In this document: positions 43,616 to 52,596 of the stretch, piece after piece | Numbering within the stretch: position 1 is the stretch's first letter | Layout of the letters: each line of letters opens with the position of its first letter | From: a virus | Virus record (IMG/VR): IMGVR_UViG_3300043434_000266 | Span: 1-64,000 of that record | Strand: one strand, 5' to 3' | DNA: 64,000 nucleotides | Notes under the pieces: generated by a model | Database searches by the model: none | What the model saw: only the letters and a program-made list of their open reading frames with translations | Told to the model about the DNA's origin: nothing | Position numbers and translations under genes: made by a program

Positions 43616-45607
43616 TTAAAATAAAGTTAGTTGTGACTTTTCTTTTTCTTTGCTGATATTCTCGATCTCTTTATAGATCCTCTCTAGATAGTACTCATCA
43701 TTAACATCATGGTCATCCCAAGATTTAATCTCAAAAAGATTAAACTCAGTCTGTAACCATTTACCTGCTTCTACACGAGTTTCTCTACCATCAGCTTTGT
43801 TGACCTTGATAATTTTACAACCTTTGTTGGATACATAGTACCTTACAACAGCTTGTAGTTCTCTATCTTGTCTAACACCTTTTACAAAACATGTTTCTAT
43901 AAAGATCCAATCACCTTTACGTTTAACACCAATACAATAATCTAGGATATTACGGTTAGTCTGTACGAATACTTCCGGCATAACACTGTGTACGAAGTAA
44001 TAATAGATCGCTTTTGGCACTATTAAAGCAGACTTATTCTTGTGTAGCGCTAGATCTGAAAACTCAAATCTACCTTTACATTTGGTAGCATTAAAATAAT
44101 ACTTACCGTTTACTTCTTTGAACACGTAATGCGGAGACTTCTTCTTAAGACTATCCCAATCCTCTTTACTTAGTTCTTTCTCTTTGAATACGGCGATATA
44201 GTTGTTGACATCACCGATAATCATCTTCTCATACTCGTCATGTTCTAACTGCAGCATAGTCATCTCTTCCCACTTAGCACATATTTCAAGATACTTATCT
44301 TTATAGCTAGCGGGGATTAACATCTCGAGACCATCTGTATTCTGCATGAGTGGTATACTTCCGGGAATACCGTCAGATAACATCTCATATAGCATGACTA
44401 GACTAAGTTGACCATTGATTGTAATACGCATTGTGAACTCTGGATCATACAAGAAACTATTCTCATCATTACTTAAACCATAAGTACTGTTAAGTATAAT
44501 CTTATATACATAGTTCTTTGGATCTTTCTTGGGAATTTTCTTTCTCTCCTCAAAGAACCATTCGTACTGATCGCAGAAATCTTCTTTGGGTAGATGCGCT
44601 GGAGACCACCTATTTCTAATCGCAAGATTAGGATAGAAACTGGTAACGTCTGAAGTCATGATGATCATTCCATCCTTTGCTTCATACACACCAGCTTTTG
44701 TAGCACCATGCACACCACCCAAACCGAAGTCTGTTTTCACACCTTTATGTGTGACAGAATACTTAAATCCACCTTTTGTATCATTAGGATTAATGCTTAA
44801 AGCTTTAAACTTCTCATGGATGTTTTTAAACTCTTTGCGATTAAACGTAATGTAATCCAATAGAATGTCTTTAACTACTATAGATTCTCTAACAGTTCTC
44901 AATTGTTTCAGGTCATACTTCTTCATTTGAAGTTTCTTACCCAAGAAATGCAAGAATAACTCTTTAGAAATCTTTGGTTCAGACGCACTGTACAGATTTA
45001 TTCCGTACTCATTAGTCAATGCTTTACGCAGCATGATCTGTTCCTTACTCAGGAGCATTACTTGCTTAGTCGCTTTAACGTCATTAATACAGTAACTTAC
45101 AATAGTGTTTATCTGTTCCTTAGTTTTGATCAGAGCACTGTGTTTGATTGGCATATCGCGAACGTTATTCCAATCCATAGAGAATTCGATCCATTTAAGA
45201 CTGGATCTTTTTGCTGGATTATCCCAGTGATTCAACCTGAATACATCAATCTGCTTGATACTTAAAGCACGTTCAGGATACTCAGCAAACTCTCCTTTAT
45301 TAGAGCGATCGATGGTATCCTGTGCTTTAAGATAAAGTATGTGAGCAATGTTCTCTGCAGGTTCATCCAAATAGTATTCACCTTCTCTTATGATAAACTC
45401 TGTTATCTGAGAGTCAAAGTTAATACCGTTGAATGAGATATGCCACACTTGTTCGTGCTTACACTCTTGTAAGAATTCATAGAGTTGTGGATAATCATTC
45501 TGCGTCTCGTGTACTACAAATACTTTAGTTTCATCAGACTTGTAATCGATGAACACGGCGACAAAGGCGTTAATTAGGGTTTCATAGTCATGTACCCAGT
45601 TAGTCAT
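43616..45607 (-). CDS. Family B DNA polymerase (663 aa)
   Basis: This is the replicative polymerase. The N-terminal 3'-5' exonuclease begins with D7-Y-E9 (HDYETL) and FNGINFDS as Exo II. Polymerase motif A is D320-V-T-S-F-Y-P (TSDVTSFYPNL), motif B is KIILNSTYGLSND near 370, and motif C is Q-N-T-D425-G. The usual family B motif C is DTDS, so the first Asp is Asn and the Ser is Gly. At 663 aa it is compact, without an obvious protein-priming insertion. It shares a base with the next small gene's stop and start. The primase, helicase and SSB-like protein of the same strand would complete the replisome. Confidence 0.9.
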   Translation of the reverse strand: MTNWVHDYETLINAFVAVFIDYKSDETKVFVVHETQNDYPQLYEFLQECKHEQVWHISFNGINFDSQITEFIIREGEYYLDEPAENIAHILYLKAQDTIDRSNKGEFAEYPERALSIKQIDVFRLNHWDNPAKRSSLKWIEFSMDWNNVRDMPIKHSALIKTKEQINTIVSYCINDVKATKQVMLLSKEQIMLRKALTNEYGINLYSASEPKISKELFLHFLGKKLQMKKYDLKQLRTVRESIVVKDILLDYITFNRKEFKNIHEKFKALSINPNDTKGGFKYSVTHKGVKTDFGLGGVHGATKAGVYEAKDGMIIMTSDVTSFYPNLAIRNRWSPAHLPKEDFCDQYEWFFEERKKIPKKDPKNYVYKIILNSTYGLSNDENSFLYDPEFTMRITINGQLSLVMLYEMLSDGIPGSIPLMQNTDGLEMLIPASYKDKYLEICAKWEEMTMLQLEHDEYEKMIIGDVNNYIAVFKEKELSKEDWDSLKKKSPHYVFKEVNGKYYFNATKCKGRFEFSDLALHKNKSALIVPKAIYYYFVHSVMPEVFVQTNRNILDYCIGVKRKGDWIFIETCFVKGVRQDRELQAVVRYYVSNKGCKIIKVNKADGRETRVEAGKWLQTEFNLFEIKSWDDHDVNDEYYLERIYKEIENISKEKEKSQLTLF

Positions 45608-45987
45608 TATTCAGCTGCTTGTACTGGTTGAGTAATATAAGTTTCGATATCGAAGGTATCTGCATTGAATGCAAACAACTTCACGAAAGCACGAATCTCA
45701 TCAACATTCTCAATATAGTACTCTTGGAAGGTTTCGATTGTACGACGCTCTTCTTTGTAAGGTTTACCTTCACGAGATGGAGACTTACGCATTTCGATAT
45801 CACCATTAGGATCCAACTTAGGCATCATATGGAAGATATCTTTTTGAACAGCACCGATAACTGCCAACACTTTCATGTCTGCGTCAAAGATACATTCTAC
45901 ATAAGGACAATCTACGTGAGTAGGGATCATCTTAAAAGTCTTTCCACTCTTCCAGGTGGAGGTAATTAACATCATGTTACTTGTCAT
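45607..45987 (-). CDS. Small protein upstream of DNA polymerase (126 aa)
   Basis: I do not recognise it. It is mixed alpha/beta, begins MTSNMMLITSTWKSGKTFKM and has a charged middle (KSPSREGKPYKEERR). The WKSGKTF looks like a P-loop at first, but it lacks the full GxxxxGK[ST] pattern. The stop codon overlaps the DNA polymerase start, so both are translated from one message. A role in replication is suggested only by this coupling. Confidence 0.6.
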   Translation of the reverse strand: MTSNMMLITSTWKSGKTFKMIPTHVDCPYVECIFDADMKVLAVIGAVQKDIFHMMPKLDPNGDIEMRKSPSREGKPYKEERRTIETFQEYYIENVDEIRAFVKLFAFNADTFDIETYITQPVQAAE

Positions 45988-45998
45988 AATTTTTGGTT

Positions 45999-46565
45999 TT
46001 AAAGGTCAAAGATAGATAAAAATTGTGGTTGCTTAATGTCCGTTACTAGAGTTTCTTTCTCTATATCAATTATGGAACATAGCTCACCTACTTCTTCAAG
46101 AAGTTCTTTCTCAACATTCAGATACTTAGCGTAGCTTTCAAAATAGTTATCCGGATTAAGATAGCTGTTAATCAGATCTTTATTCTTCGGATTGTTATTA
46201 AAGAACGCTAATATCTCTGTCTTTAGGTTCTTATCGATTTGAGAATACCTACCTGTTAGTAAGCAATCCCAAAACTTAGGATTGTCACTAAAATCAAACA
46301 CATATAATCCTTTATCATCTTCTATCTCATAGAAGTTATGAAATCTAGGATTACCTTGTAGTTTAGATTTCTCAAATGTTCTGAACTCTAAATCTGTTCT
46401 AAGGTGATACAAGCAAACTAATTTATGATCTTCAGGTTCAACTACTCCTTTTATAGAGATATATGTCTCCAAAGGAACTACAGATGAACCTCTTCTTATA
46501 CCTAGAAGTGGATATAAAAACATCCTAGATTTCTGAGTATATTTTGTATACAGATTTTTGACCAT
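45999..46565 (-). CDS. Hypothetical protein in replication block (188 aa)
   Basis: No known motif. The first two-thirds has strand-rich patches (YISIKGVVEPEDHKLVCLYHL, a FHNFYEIEDDKGLYVFDFSD patch); the last part is helical and acidic (NVEKELLEEVGEL). It lies between the Cas4/RecB-like nuclease and the small pre-polymerase gene with short gaps on both sides (10 and 11 bases), so it is part of the same message. Function unknown. Confidence 0.65.
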   Translation of the reverse strand: MVKNLYTKYTQKSRMFLYPLLGIRRGSSVVPLETYISIKGVVEPEDHKLVCLYHLRTDLEFRTFEKSKLQGNPRFHNFYEIEDDKGLYVFDFSDNPKFWDCLLTGRYSQIDKNLKTEILAFFNNNPKNKDLINSYLNPDNYFESYAKYLNVEKELLEEVGELCSIIDIEKETLVTDIKQPQFLSIFDL

Positions 46566-46575
46566 GTTTTAGTCT

Positions 46576-47544
46576 TTACAGGGTTACTTTATTTACAATG
46601 TAATCATAAGGTAGATCATACCTTCTATTAGTATAATGGAATTCAGCTTTCTTTATTACCTCGTCTAAGTTCCAGATCCAGCTATGCAATGTAGCAGCAC
46701 AAACAGGAAACGCGAATACCTGTTGGTACTTATCAATAACTATGAAATTAAATCTGATGTCTTTGACATTAGGGTACTTTGCTTGTATCAACTTGTAATA
46801 CATAGCAGCCTGCATCCAATACTTGTAATAGTCTACAGTTTCTCTAAACTCACTAATGGTCTTACCAGTAGTTTTAAAGTCGTTAATAGTGACACTATTA
46901 GTTTCAGGATCGTAAACATAGTTGTCTATGATACCTTTTAAACCAAAACCATACTTAGTATCAGCTTCAAGTGCAACTTCACTGTGACTGTTAGAACCAC
47001 CTAACTGCAGTAAACATGTAACTGATTCATTACTAAGGATGATTTCAACGTATCCTTTAAGTTTATCATAGGTCTCTTGGTCTATAACAGTCTTCGATCC
47101 CTTTGATTTGAGAAACTCATAATAAGAAATATTCTCTGCAGTGAGTATTTTATCTACACGTTGTTGGTCAGTCTTAAGACTTTGGTGTAGATTAATCTCT
47201 CTTAGAATATCAAGTATGATTGCCTCATGTGTGGACAAAGATAATGCTTCGCACCCATCTTGGCAAGATAGAGCATACACTTTGTCAATAACTTTCTTTG
47301 CATTGTCCCCAGGTAGACTGTTTGGAGATACTACGAATAGATCATCAAACTTCTCCTGTTCTAATAGTAAACAATGAAGAGCTCGACCCTCAACTAAATG
47401 AGAGTCAAGCCTATCTTCACGTTCACCAAGTATGTAATGTTTATAAAAAGTGTTCGGTACAAACATTAGTTTGTTCAGACTGCTGTAGCTGAACTGAAAC
47501 TTCTTGCTGTAGAACCTCTCCTCCGCTTGGAAATCCGTCATCAT
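46576..47544 (-). CDS. PD-(D/E)XK (Cas4/RecB-type) nuclease (322 aa)
   Basis: The N-terminal FSYSSLNKLMFVPNTFYKHY matches the helix that opens Cas4/RecB-type domains, and H57 sits in VEGRALHCLLLE. The active site is D207 (GIIDNY) and D222-F-K224 (TINDFKTTGK), followed by a helix with Q245 in MQAAMYYK. It probably acts as an exonuclease in recombination or DNA end processing, alongside the Sak4-like ATPase. The start must be at 47544 or 47541 to keep the first helix, so the gene overlaps the next one upstream by about 100 bases in another frame. That overlap is unusual but real. Confidence 0.85.
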   Translation of the reverse strand: MMTDFQAEERFYSKKFQFSYSSLNKLMFVPNTFYKHYILGEREDRLDSHLVEGRALHCLLLEQEKFDDLFVVSPNSLPGDNAKKVIDKVYALSCQDGCEALSLSTHEAIILDILREINLHQSLKTDQQRVDKILTAENISYYEFLKSKGSKTVIDQETYDKLKGYVEIILSNESVTCLLQLGGSNSHSEVALEADTKYGFGLKGIIDNYVYDPETNSVTINDFKTTGKTISEFRETVDYYKYWMQAAMYYKLIQAKYPNVKDIRFNFIVIDKYQQVFAFPVCAATLHSWIWNLDEVIKKAEFHYTNRRYDLPYDYIVNKVTL

Positions 47545-48604
47545 CTGTTTTTAATTTTGATTGTAATTTTTTCATTGCCTCATCTGTGAATCTATAACTA
47601 GTAAAAGTTATGTTATCACTACTAGCACTAAACTCTTCAGCACCCAACTCATACAAGAAATCAATAGTATCTTGAGTAACAGCATCTTTGTCTATAACAG
47701 TTCTAAAGATATCATCATAATTCGTACGTAGTTGATACCTCATGTTACTACCTAAGTAGTTAATAAAACCTTTGAAAGCTACAGTCTTACGAACTGAGTT
47801 ATCCCACATAGTTCTATTGTGTCTACGGCATAGTTCTAAGATATATACTAAACTCTTTTGATAGTTACAGTTAGCAATGATGGTCATAGCTACAGTATGA
47901 TTACTATTATCAGTACTCTTAAACATAGCATCTAAAGATTCAAAAGCTTCTCTATCAATAATAGATTCACCCATCAAGTCTAGTATAACTTGCTGATCAT
48001 ATACATTACCGTTACCACTAACTACATTCTGAAATAGCTCATTGTTATCTAAATCTACTTTCTTAATAATAGCTAAACTACTAGTAAACTCAAAGAATCT
48101 TTCTGACCAACCACTTATCGTAAAATATTTTCTGTCAATAGCACTAATCATTGGGTTTCTAATAGAATCCTTTATATAACAATGTGTAATATTATTAATA
48201 TCAACAGGGTGTACAAAAGCATTTTTCTGAATACCCACATTATCAAAACCTTTGATCATACTACCGATCTCAAAAGGAATCATATCAACAAAGTACTTAG
48301 CATTAGTAATAACTACATCAGCTTTGCTTTGATCTCTTGTAACTTTCATGTTGTGCTTATCTAAGAGACTTTTAAGTTTCTCCCTAGATACATCACACTT
48401 AGCTGTAAAGAAAATAGTTTTTACATTAGTCAAGTCCAGCTTTTTATCAGCCGTAAACTTTTTATACTCTTGTCTCATATAGTTTTGAAAACCCCAATAT
48501 CTATCGTGGTCTACAACTTGTACATCTTGAGTATCTACACTGTGAATCATACCATTCTGAATATCTATATCATTCAGAATCTTTATTGTCTTGTACTTGA
48601 ACAT
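47441..48604 (-). CDS. MoxR-cassette paralogue A, BRCT-like region plus shared segment (387 aa)
   Basis: Residues about 60-103 (NVKTIFFTAKCDVSREKLKS, then KADVVITNAKYF) have the strand-helix-strand pattern of a BRCT domain. Residues 217-262 (FESLDAMFKSTDNSNHTVAM, then KSLVYILELCRRH) are homologous to the next protein and to the 165 aa protein at 52099-52596. It is the last of the five-gene MoxR/VWA cassette in transcription order. It overlaps the gene before it by 35 bases and the nuclease gene after it by 104. It could be an adaptor or substrate-recognition partner of the ATPase. That is an inference; no enzyme motif is present. Confidence 0.65.
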   Translation of the reverse strand: MFKYKTIKILNDIDIQNGMIHSVDTQDVQVVDHDRYWGFQNYMRQEYKKFTADKKLDLTNVKTIFFTAKCDVSREKLKSLLDKHNMKVTRDQSKADVVITNAKYFVDMIPFEIGSMIKGFDNVGIQKNAFVHPVDINNITHCYIKDSIRNPMISAIDRKYFTISGWSERFFEFTSSLAIIKKVDLDNNELFQNVVSGNGNVYDQQVILDLMGESIIDREAFESLDAMFKSTDNSNHTVAMTIIANCNYQKSLVYILELCRRHNRTMWDNSVRKTVAFKGFINYLGSNMRYQLRTNYDDIFRTVIDKDAVTQDTIDFLYELGAEEFSASSDNITFTSYRFTDEAMKKLQSKLKTDDDGFPSGGEVLQQEVSVQLQQSEQTNVCTEHFL

Positions 48605-49742
48605 AAGTTAAATTGTGTTTTTTTGCGTATTCTTCAAAGGTATCTTTAGCAGTAACTTGTATGTTTAATATATCAGATCTGTCATCAAACCTACGGTCAA
48701 CATCATCTATAGTACCTATAAGAATCTTTGACATGATATCATTATAAAGTTCTTCAGTTACCTGATCTCTCTTTGTAAGAAGAGATAAGATCTCTATGCT
48801 ATTGCAGTTATACAATATATGTACATCATTAGTGTCTATGAACAATCTACCTTCCTTTAGTCTCCTGTTTTCACTATTAGTAATATGATAATAGTGTTTC
48901 TTAACAAGCTTATATAGAAGATACATAGACTTACTACAGTCAGTGTTAAATAAAATTTTAGATGCTGTAAGACTATCCTCATCAGATGGACTACTATACA
49001 TCATATCTAATGCATCAAACATCTGCTCATCCAAAGCAACTTGATCAGAACACGTAGCAATAAAATGCTCTTGTGTAATAACCGGTAACTTTTTAGATAG
49101 GATATTGTATACAAGTTCAACACCTTCTGCTGTCATCAAGTATCCTGTCTTCTTTTCATTAACAGTAGAGGCGTAAGTAGATTGATTAAACTCATATATC
49201 AAAGCACCAGATATAAGTATGTTATCTGTAGGTCCTATCTTAGTCTCAGGTTCTACATCAAAAGTCACGAATGTATTCTTGTTCTTAATGAAATTAATAG
49301 TAGTTTCATCATAACCTAGAACTTTATAATCACCTTTAGAAGCAAAGCATGCGTCTGGAATCTGATACTTGTATGCATCATAGTCTCCATTCTCAAGCAT
49401 GTTCTTTTCTGTACCTAGTACACATGTTGCTTTCTCTATATCTGTTACAATAGATATGTCTTTTGATCTACAATATTCCTTGATTTTATAACCAGGAATT
49501 TTAGAGTCGGGAAGTACGTATAACTTATCTCCTGCAGTAGGGGTAAAGGTATCACTCCCCTTAAGGAGTGACACCATTTTACCAAAACTAGCTTCTGATA
49601 TTACACATACATCCGCAACCTCTATAGGACTAGTATATGTACCTGGTGTTAGCATGTACACATACTTACCTACCATCTCAACAAATCTTAGTTTGTTAGG
49701 AATAGTAGGATCACTAAAAGGTTTATGGATGTTTCTTTGCAT
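48570..49742 (-). CDS. MoxR-cassette paralogue B, BRCT-like region plus shared segment (390 aa)
   Basis: It has the same layout as paralogue A: a BRCT-like region at about 71-111 (GDKLYVLPDSKIPGYKIKEY, then KATCVLGTEKNML) and the shared segment at 237-283 (MFDALDMMYSSPSDEDSLTA, then KSMYLLYKLVKKH). Length is nearly identical (390 against 387). A strand-rich part around 150-215 lies between. The start overlaps the AAA+ stop by one base. It seems to be a tandem duplicate that diverged early. Function unknown; gene order makes it a likely partner of the AAA+ ATPase. Confidence 0.65.
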   Translation of the reverse strand: MQRNIHKPFSDPTIPNKLRFVEMVGKYVYMLTPGTYTSPIEVADVCVISEASFGKMVSLLKGSDTFTPTAGDKLYVLPDSKIPGYKIKEYCRSKDISIVTDIEKATCVLGTEKNMLENGDYDAYKYQIPDACFASKGDYKVLGYDETTINFIKNKNTFVTFDVEPETKIGPTDNILISGALIYEFNQSTYASTVNEKKTGYLMTAEGVELVYNILSKKLPVITQEHFIATCSDQVALDEQMFDALDMMYSSPSDEDSLTASKILFNTDCSKSMYLLYKLVKKHYYHITNSENRRLKEGRLFIDTNDVHILYNCNSIEILSLLTKRDQVTEELYNDIMSKILIGTIDDVDRRFDDRSDILNIQVTAKDTFEEYAKKHNLTYVQVQDNKDSE

Positions 49743-50929
49743 TACTTTACAGTCATTTTAATAACCTCGGGGTTGAGCATGAGCTTGGAAAATTTACCTT
49801 TGTTACCATTAAGGATACCCTTAACCATGTAATACTTAAGATCATTACTGAAGATATCATCAGTAATCAAATTAGTAATACGGTCAATCATACCTTGGGT
49901 TACCGTGTTGTTATTTGCATAGTGTACTGCGTAGTTGATAACACGAGTGGTCATCAAGCTAGCAATGTCAGCACGGTAGTTATTACCCTCACCAACACAA
50001 GACTTAAGTTGTCCCTTGATATATTCCCAACTATTGTTAGTCAATACATCTTTAGGAGTTACCAACTTATCCAACTTGTTGTTAATGAACATAGTAAACA
50101 TAGTAGCAAACTCACCACCTACAGAACCTTCACCAATCATCTGGATAATAGGAAGACTTTCTTCAAAGCTTTCTAAACTAGAGATAGAGTTAAAGAATGT
50201 AGTAAAGCTACGCGCATTAGCACGCTTCTCTGTCAACTCTGGGTGCAACAACATAAAGTTAATACAACGAGTATCTATCTCATTCTCCTCTGCCCAACGT
50301 GCCCAGCACTCAAGATCAAACTTCAAATAGCTTGTAATAAAGCGAGTCTTCTGAGCCTCATCCAAAGATGTTACTTGATAGTCACCATTATCAGGATTAC
50401 TAGTTAAGATAACTGTCCATCCTTTTGGTAGTTTCCATGATACATACTCCTGACGGTCAATGATCTCCATAGTAGCTTGCATGAACCTAGCATCTGCACG
50501 AGTATAGTCATCAAGAATTAAGAGACCGTTCTCTCCCTTACCTTGAATCCATTCTGGTGCAGCATGTGTCATACGCTTTTCTCCAGTAGGTACATACTTC
50601 TGTTGGATATACATTGGCATAACGTTCTCAGGAATCCACTTCGTAACCTTCTGTCCGTCATCTGTAGTCTTAGTAACCTGAAATTCTTTAATAGGAAAAC
50701 CTACTAAGTCACCCAACTCCTCGAGCTGACTCAAAGACAACTTTACATAATCCATGTTGTGGTCCTTTGTGAACTGCAGAATAGTAGTAGTCTTACCAAT
50801 ACCTGCTTCACCCTCAATATTTACAGCTACAGGAATCTTACCATTCTCCTGTAGATACTTATTATTATTTACAACGTGAGATACAAACTGCTTTAACTCA
50901 TCTGTGTTTAATTGTACTTGCTTAGCCAT
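49742..50929 (-). CDS. MoxR-type AAA+ ATPase (395 aa)
   Basis: Walker A is G40-E-A-G-I-G-K-T (NIEGEAGIGKTT), Walker B is LLILDD (136-141), and a sensor-1 Asn lies in ILTSNPD (N178). The AAA_5/MoxR group fits. Family members act with VWA proteins as remodelling chaperones. Here a VWA protein precedes it in the transcript with 13 bases between, and paralogue B follows with a one-base overlap. The arginine finger likely lies in the QKTRF segment after sensor 1. The natural substrate is unknown; possibilities are phage capsid or tail parts, or host proteins. Confidence 0.9.
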   Translation of the reverse strand: MAKQVQLNTDELKQFVSHVVNNNKYLQENGKIPVAVNIEGEAGIGKTTTILQFTKDHNMDYVKLSLSQLEELGDLVGFPIKEFQVTKTTDDGQKVTKWIPENVMPMYIQQKYVPTGEKRMTHAAPEWIQGKGENGLLILDDYTRADARFMQATMEIIDRQEYVSWKLPKGWTVILTSNPDNGDYQVTSLDEAQKTRFITSYLKFDLECWARWAEENEIDTRCINFMLLHPELTEKRANARSFTTFFNSISSLESFEESLPIIQMIGEGSVGGEFATMFTMFINNKLDKLVTPKDVLTNNSWEYIKGQLKSCVGEGNNYRADIASLMTTRVINYAVHYANNNTVTQGMIDRITNLITDDIFSNDLKYYMVKGILNGNKGKFSKLMLNPEVIKMTVK

Positions 50930-50942
50930 TTTCTTTAATTTT

Positions 50943-52133
50943 TTAATTCAACTTGATTTGTGGTCCCGGAAGACTACTGTTAATTTCACCACGGGTAGAT
51001 ATTACCCACAACATTTTACCTCTCGGTTTTACATCTGTGTGACATTCACCATCTGTTAGATAGAACATACACGTATACTTTCTTGTATTCTCATTGTAAT
51101 ACTCTAGAACTGGATCAAAGTCAGTACCTCCACGACCGTGTAACACGATGTCTTGGTTAGGTTTGAACTTCTCAATACTTCTAATAGTAGTATCACACTG
51201 TAAGACGGTTACTTCACTACCAGTTTTATGTATGTGATGTATCTCATTAAGGAACTCCTTAACTTCCTTATCACTTACAGAACCACTAGTATCTATAGCA
51301 ACCAACAAGTGTCTCTTGTTTTTAATCTTGAGACCAGGATTTTCATCAAACCTTCTGTTTTCTTTACGTCTTAGTTTCTTAGTAAAGATCTCACTAGATC
51401 CTCCTGCAAATCTTCTAACATAACTACGCCAGTCAAACTTTGGAGGTTCAACATGTCTAAGTCTTTGAATAATACCTTGGAACTCTCCGGGAATAGTACC
51501 CCTAGATTTTTCTACAGTTTCTGCAATCTCTTTAAGAATGTGTGCTGTCTGTGATTCAAGCAATTTCTTTTCTGCTTCAGACAAATCTTCAAAATCTTTC
51601 CATGTACCGTGATCAGGATTAATAGTGCCGTCGCCATGTGCTTCACCTTCACCCATACCAGCCATGTCAGATATCTTACCACCATTACCAGACTGTTGTT
51701 CTTCTTCCATAGCTTTCATCAAGAGTTTGTAATACTCCCGACAACCTGCTTTAGGTGGTAGATTATATTCCGAGAATGACTCTAGAGTACATCCTCCGTC
51801 TGGTAAATCTTCTGCATCAATGAACTGATTAATCTCAATGTCCATAGCAATATTTGCTACTCTCTTATTTTGAAATTCATCTTGACATTGAATATGGAAG
51901 AAACCAATATGCAATAACTCGTGCTTAAGTAAACCTCTCTTGTGATTATCACTGAGAGAGTTCCAAAAGTCTTCATTAATAGTAAGCTGAAAGTTCACTC
52001 CATTCTTACTCACACCAGCGGTGGGGACTCTCTTGTCCCACACCTTATTTAAGCTGAGTATAAGTAAACCATAGAATGGTTCTTTAAGCATTAGTTCTTT
52101 ACTGACCTTCGCCAGTGAATCTTGTTTTGTCAT
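50943..52133 (-). CDS. Metallopeptidase-like + VWA protein, MoxR partner (396 aa)
   Basis: The N-terminal part matches the DUF2201 putative metallopeptidase domain: H71-E-L-L-H75 in LLKHELLHIGFFH, with AMDIEIN after it. The C-terminal VWA domain has the MIDAS motif D281-T-S283-G-S285 (VAIDTSGSVSD) plus GGTDFDP and YLTDGE. A Gly/Gln-rich, likely disordered linker (about 143-175) joins them. VWA proteins of this kind pair with MoxR ATPases, and the ATPase gene follows directly. The HExxH suggests possible proteolysis, but DUF2201 activity is not established. The start overlaps paralogue C by 35 bases. Confidence 0.85.
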   Translation of the reverse strand: MTKQDSLAKVSKELMLKEPFYGLLILSLNKVWDKRVPTAGVSKNGVNFQLTINEDFWNSLSDNHKRGLLKHELLHIGFFHIQCQDEFQNKRVANIAMDIEINQFIDAEDLPDGGCTLESFSEYNLPPKAGCREYYKLLMKAMEEEQQSGNGGKISDMAGMGEGEAHGDGTINPDHGTWKDFEDLSEAEKKLLESQTAHILKEIAETVEKSRGTIPGEFQGIIQRLRHVEPPKFDWRSYVRRFAGGSSEIFTKKLRRKENRRFDENPGLKIKNKRHLLVAIDTSGSVSDKEVKEFLNEIHHIHKTGSEVTVLQCDTTIRSIEKFKPNQDIVLHGRGGTDFDPVLEYYNENTRKYTCMFYLTDGECHTDVKPRGKMLWVISTRGEINSSLPGPQIKLN

Positions 52134-52596
52134 GTGGTACTAGTTTTAAGTCCATGCTTTTTACAAATGTGAAACCCCATTGTAGAAGGTGATCCTTCAA
52201 TGCATCTGCAAATCTTCCTAAGAAGAAGTTCATAGCAACAGCATCAGTATTTATTCTGGTAAGTTCTTCGTACATTGAGTTGTAGTTTAACTTATCAGCT
52301 TGATTAGTACATGTTTGTATCATAGTTCTAATCTCATGATTAAAACTACATGACCCTACATCTGTAACAGCCTCACCAAACAACTCTGTTCTAAAAGGAT
52401 TATTATCTCTTTTTAGTTTTGCTTCTGCATCTTTTGCAAGCAACAAGATATATGGAGCATTCTTTTGAAAATCTACAGCTTCAATAATACTAACAGCAAC
52501 TTGTACATTATCCCTATCAGGACTACATAACATATCAAGCACTCTGTCATACGTGGAATCATTGAGGATAATAACCTCATCTAAAGTTTTAGTCAT
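52099..52596 (-). CDS. MoxR-cassette paralogue C, shared segment only (165 aa)
   Basis: Residues 13-56 (DSTYDRVLDMLCSPDRDNVQ, then FQKNAPYILLLAKDAE) align with the shared segment of the 387 and 390 aa proteins; the BRCT-like region is missing. The rest is helical with FRTELFGEAVTDVG and a MNFFLGRFADALKDHLLQWG stretch. It is the first gene of the cassette in transcription order, overlapping the VWA gene by 35 bases and the DUF6915-like gene upstream by 8. Domain loss or a compact ancestor are both possible. Function unknown. Confidence 0.65.
   Translation of the reverse strand: MTKTLDEVIILNDSTYDRVLDMLCSPDRDNVQVAVSIIEAVDFQKNAPYILLLAKDAEAKLKRDNNPFRTELFGEAVTDVGSCSFNHEIRTMIQTCTNQADKLNYNSMYEELTRINTDAVAMNFFLGRFADALKDHLLQWGFTFVKSMDLKLVPHDKTRFTGEGQ

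Noticed and set aside
45619-45969. 116-codon open frame on the plus strand
   Set aside because: Antisense to the small gene before DNA polymerase, which has correct spacing and coupling with its neighbours.
45607-45987. P-loop ATPase, from WKSGKTF
   Set aside because: Lacks the first Gly of GxxxxGK[ST] and has no Walker B, so I left it as unknown.
49550-49572. Hairpin CACTCCCCTTAAGGAGTG
   Set aside because: It lies inside the coding part of the 390 aa gene and lacks a T-run, so a terminator role is unlikely.
50016-50330. 104-codon open frame on the plus strand
   Set aside because: Shadow of the AAA+ ATPase gene, whose Walker motifs prove the other strand.
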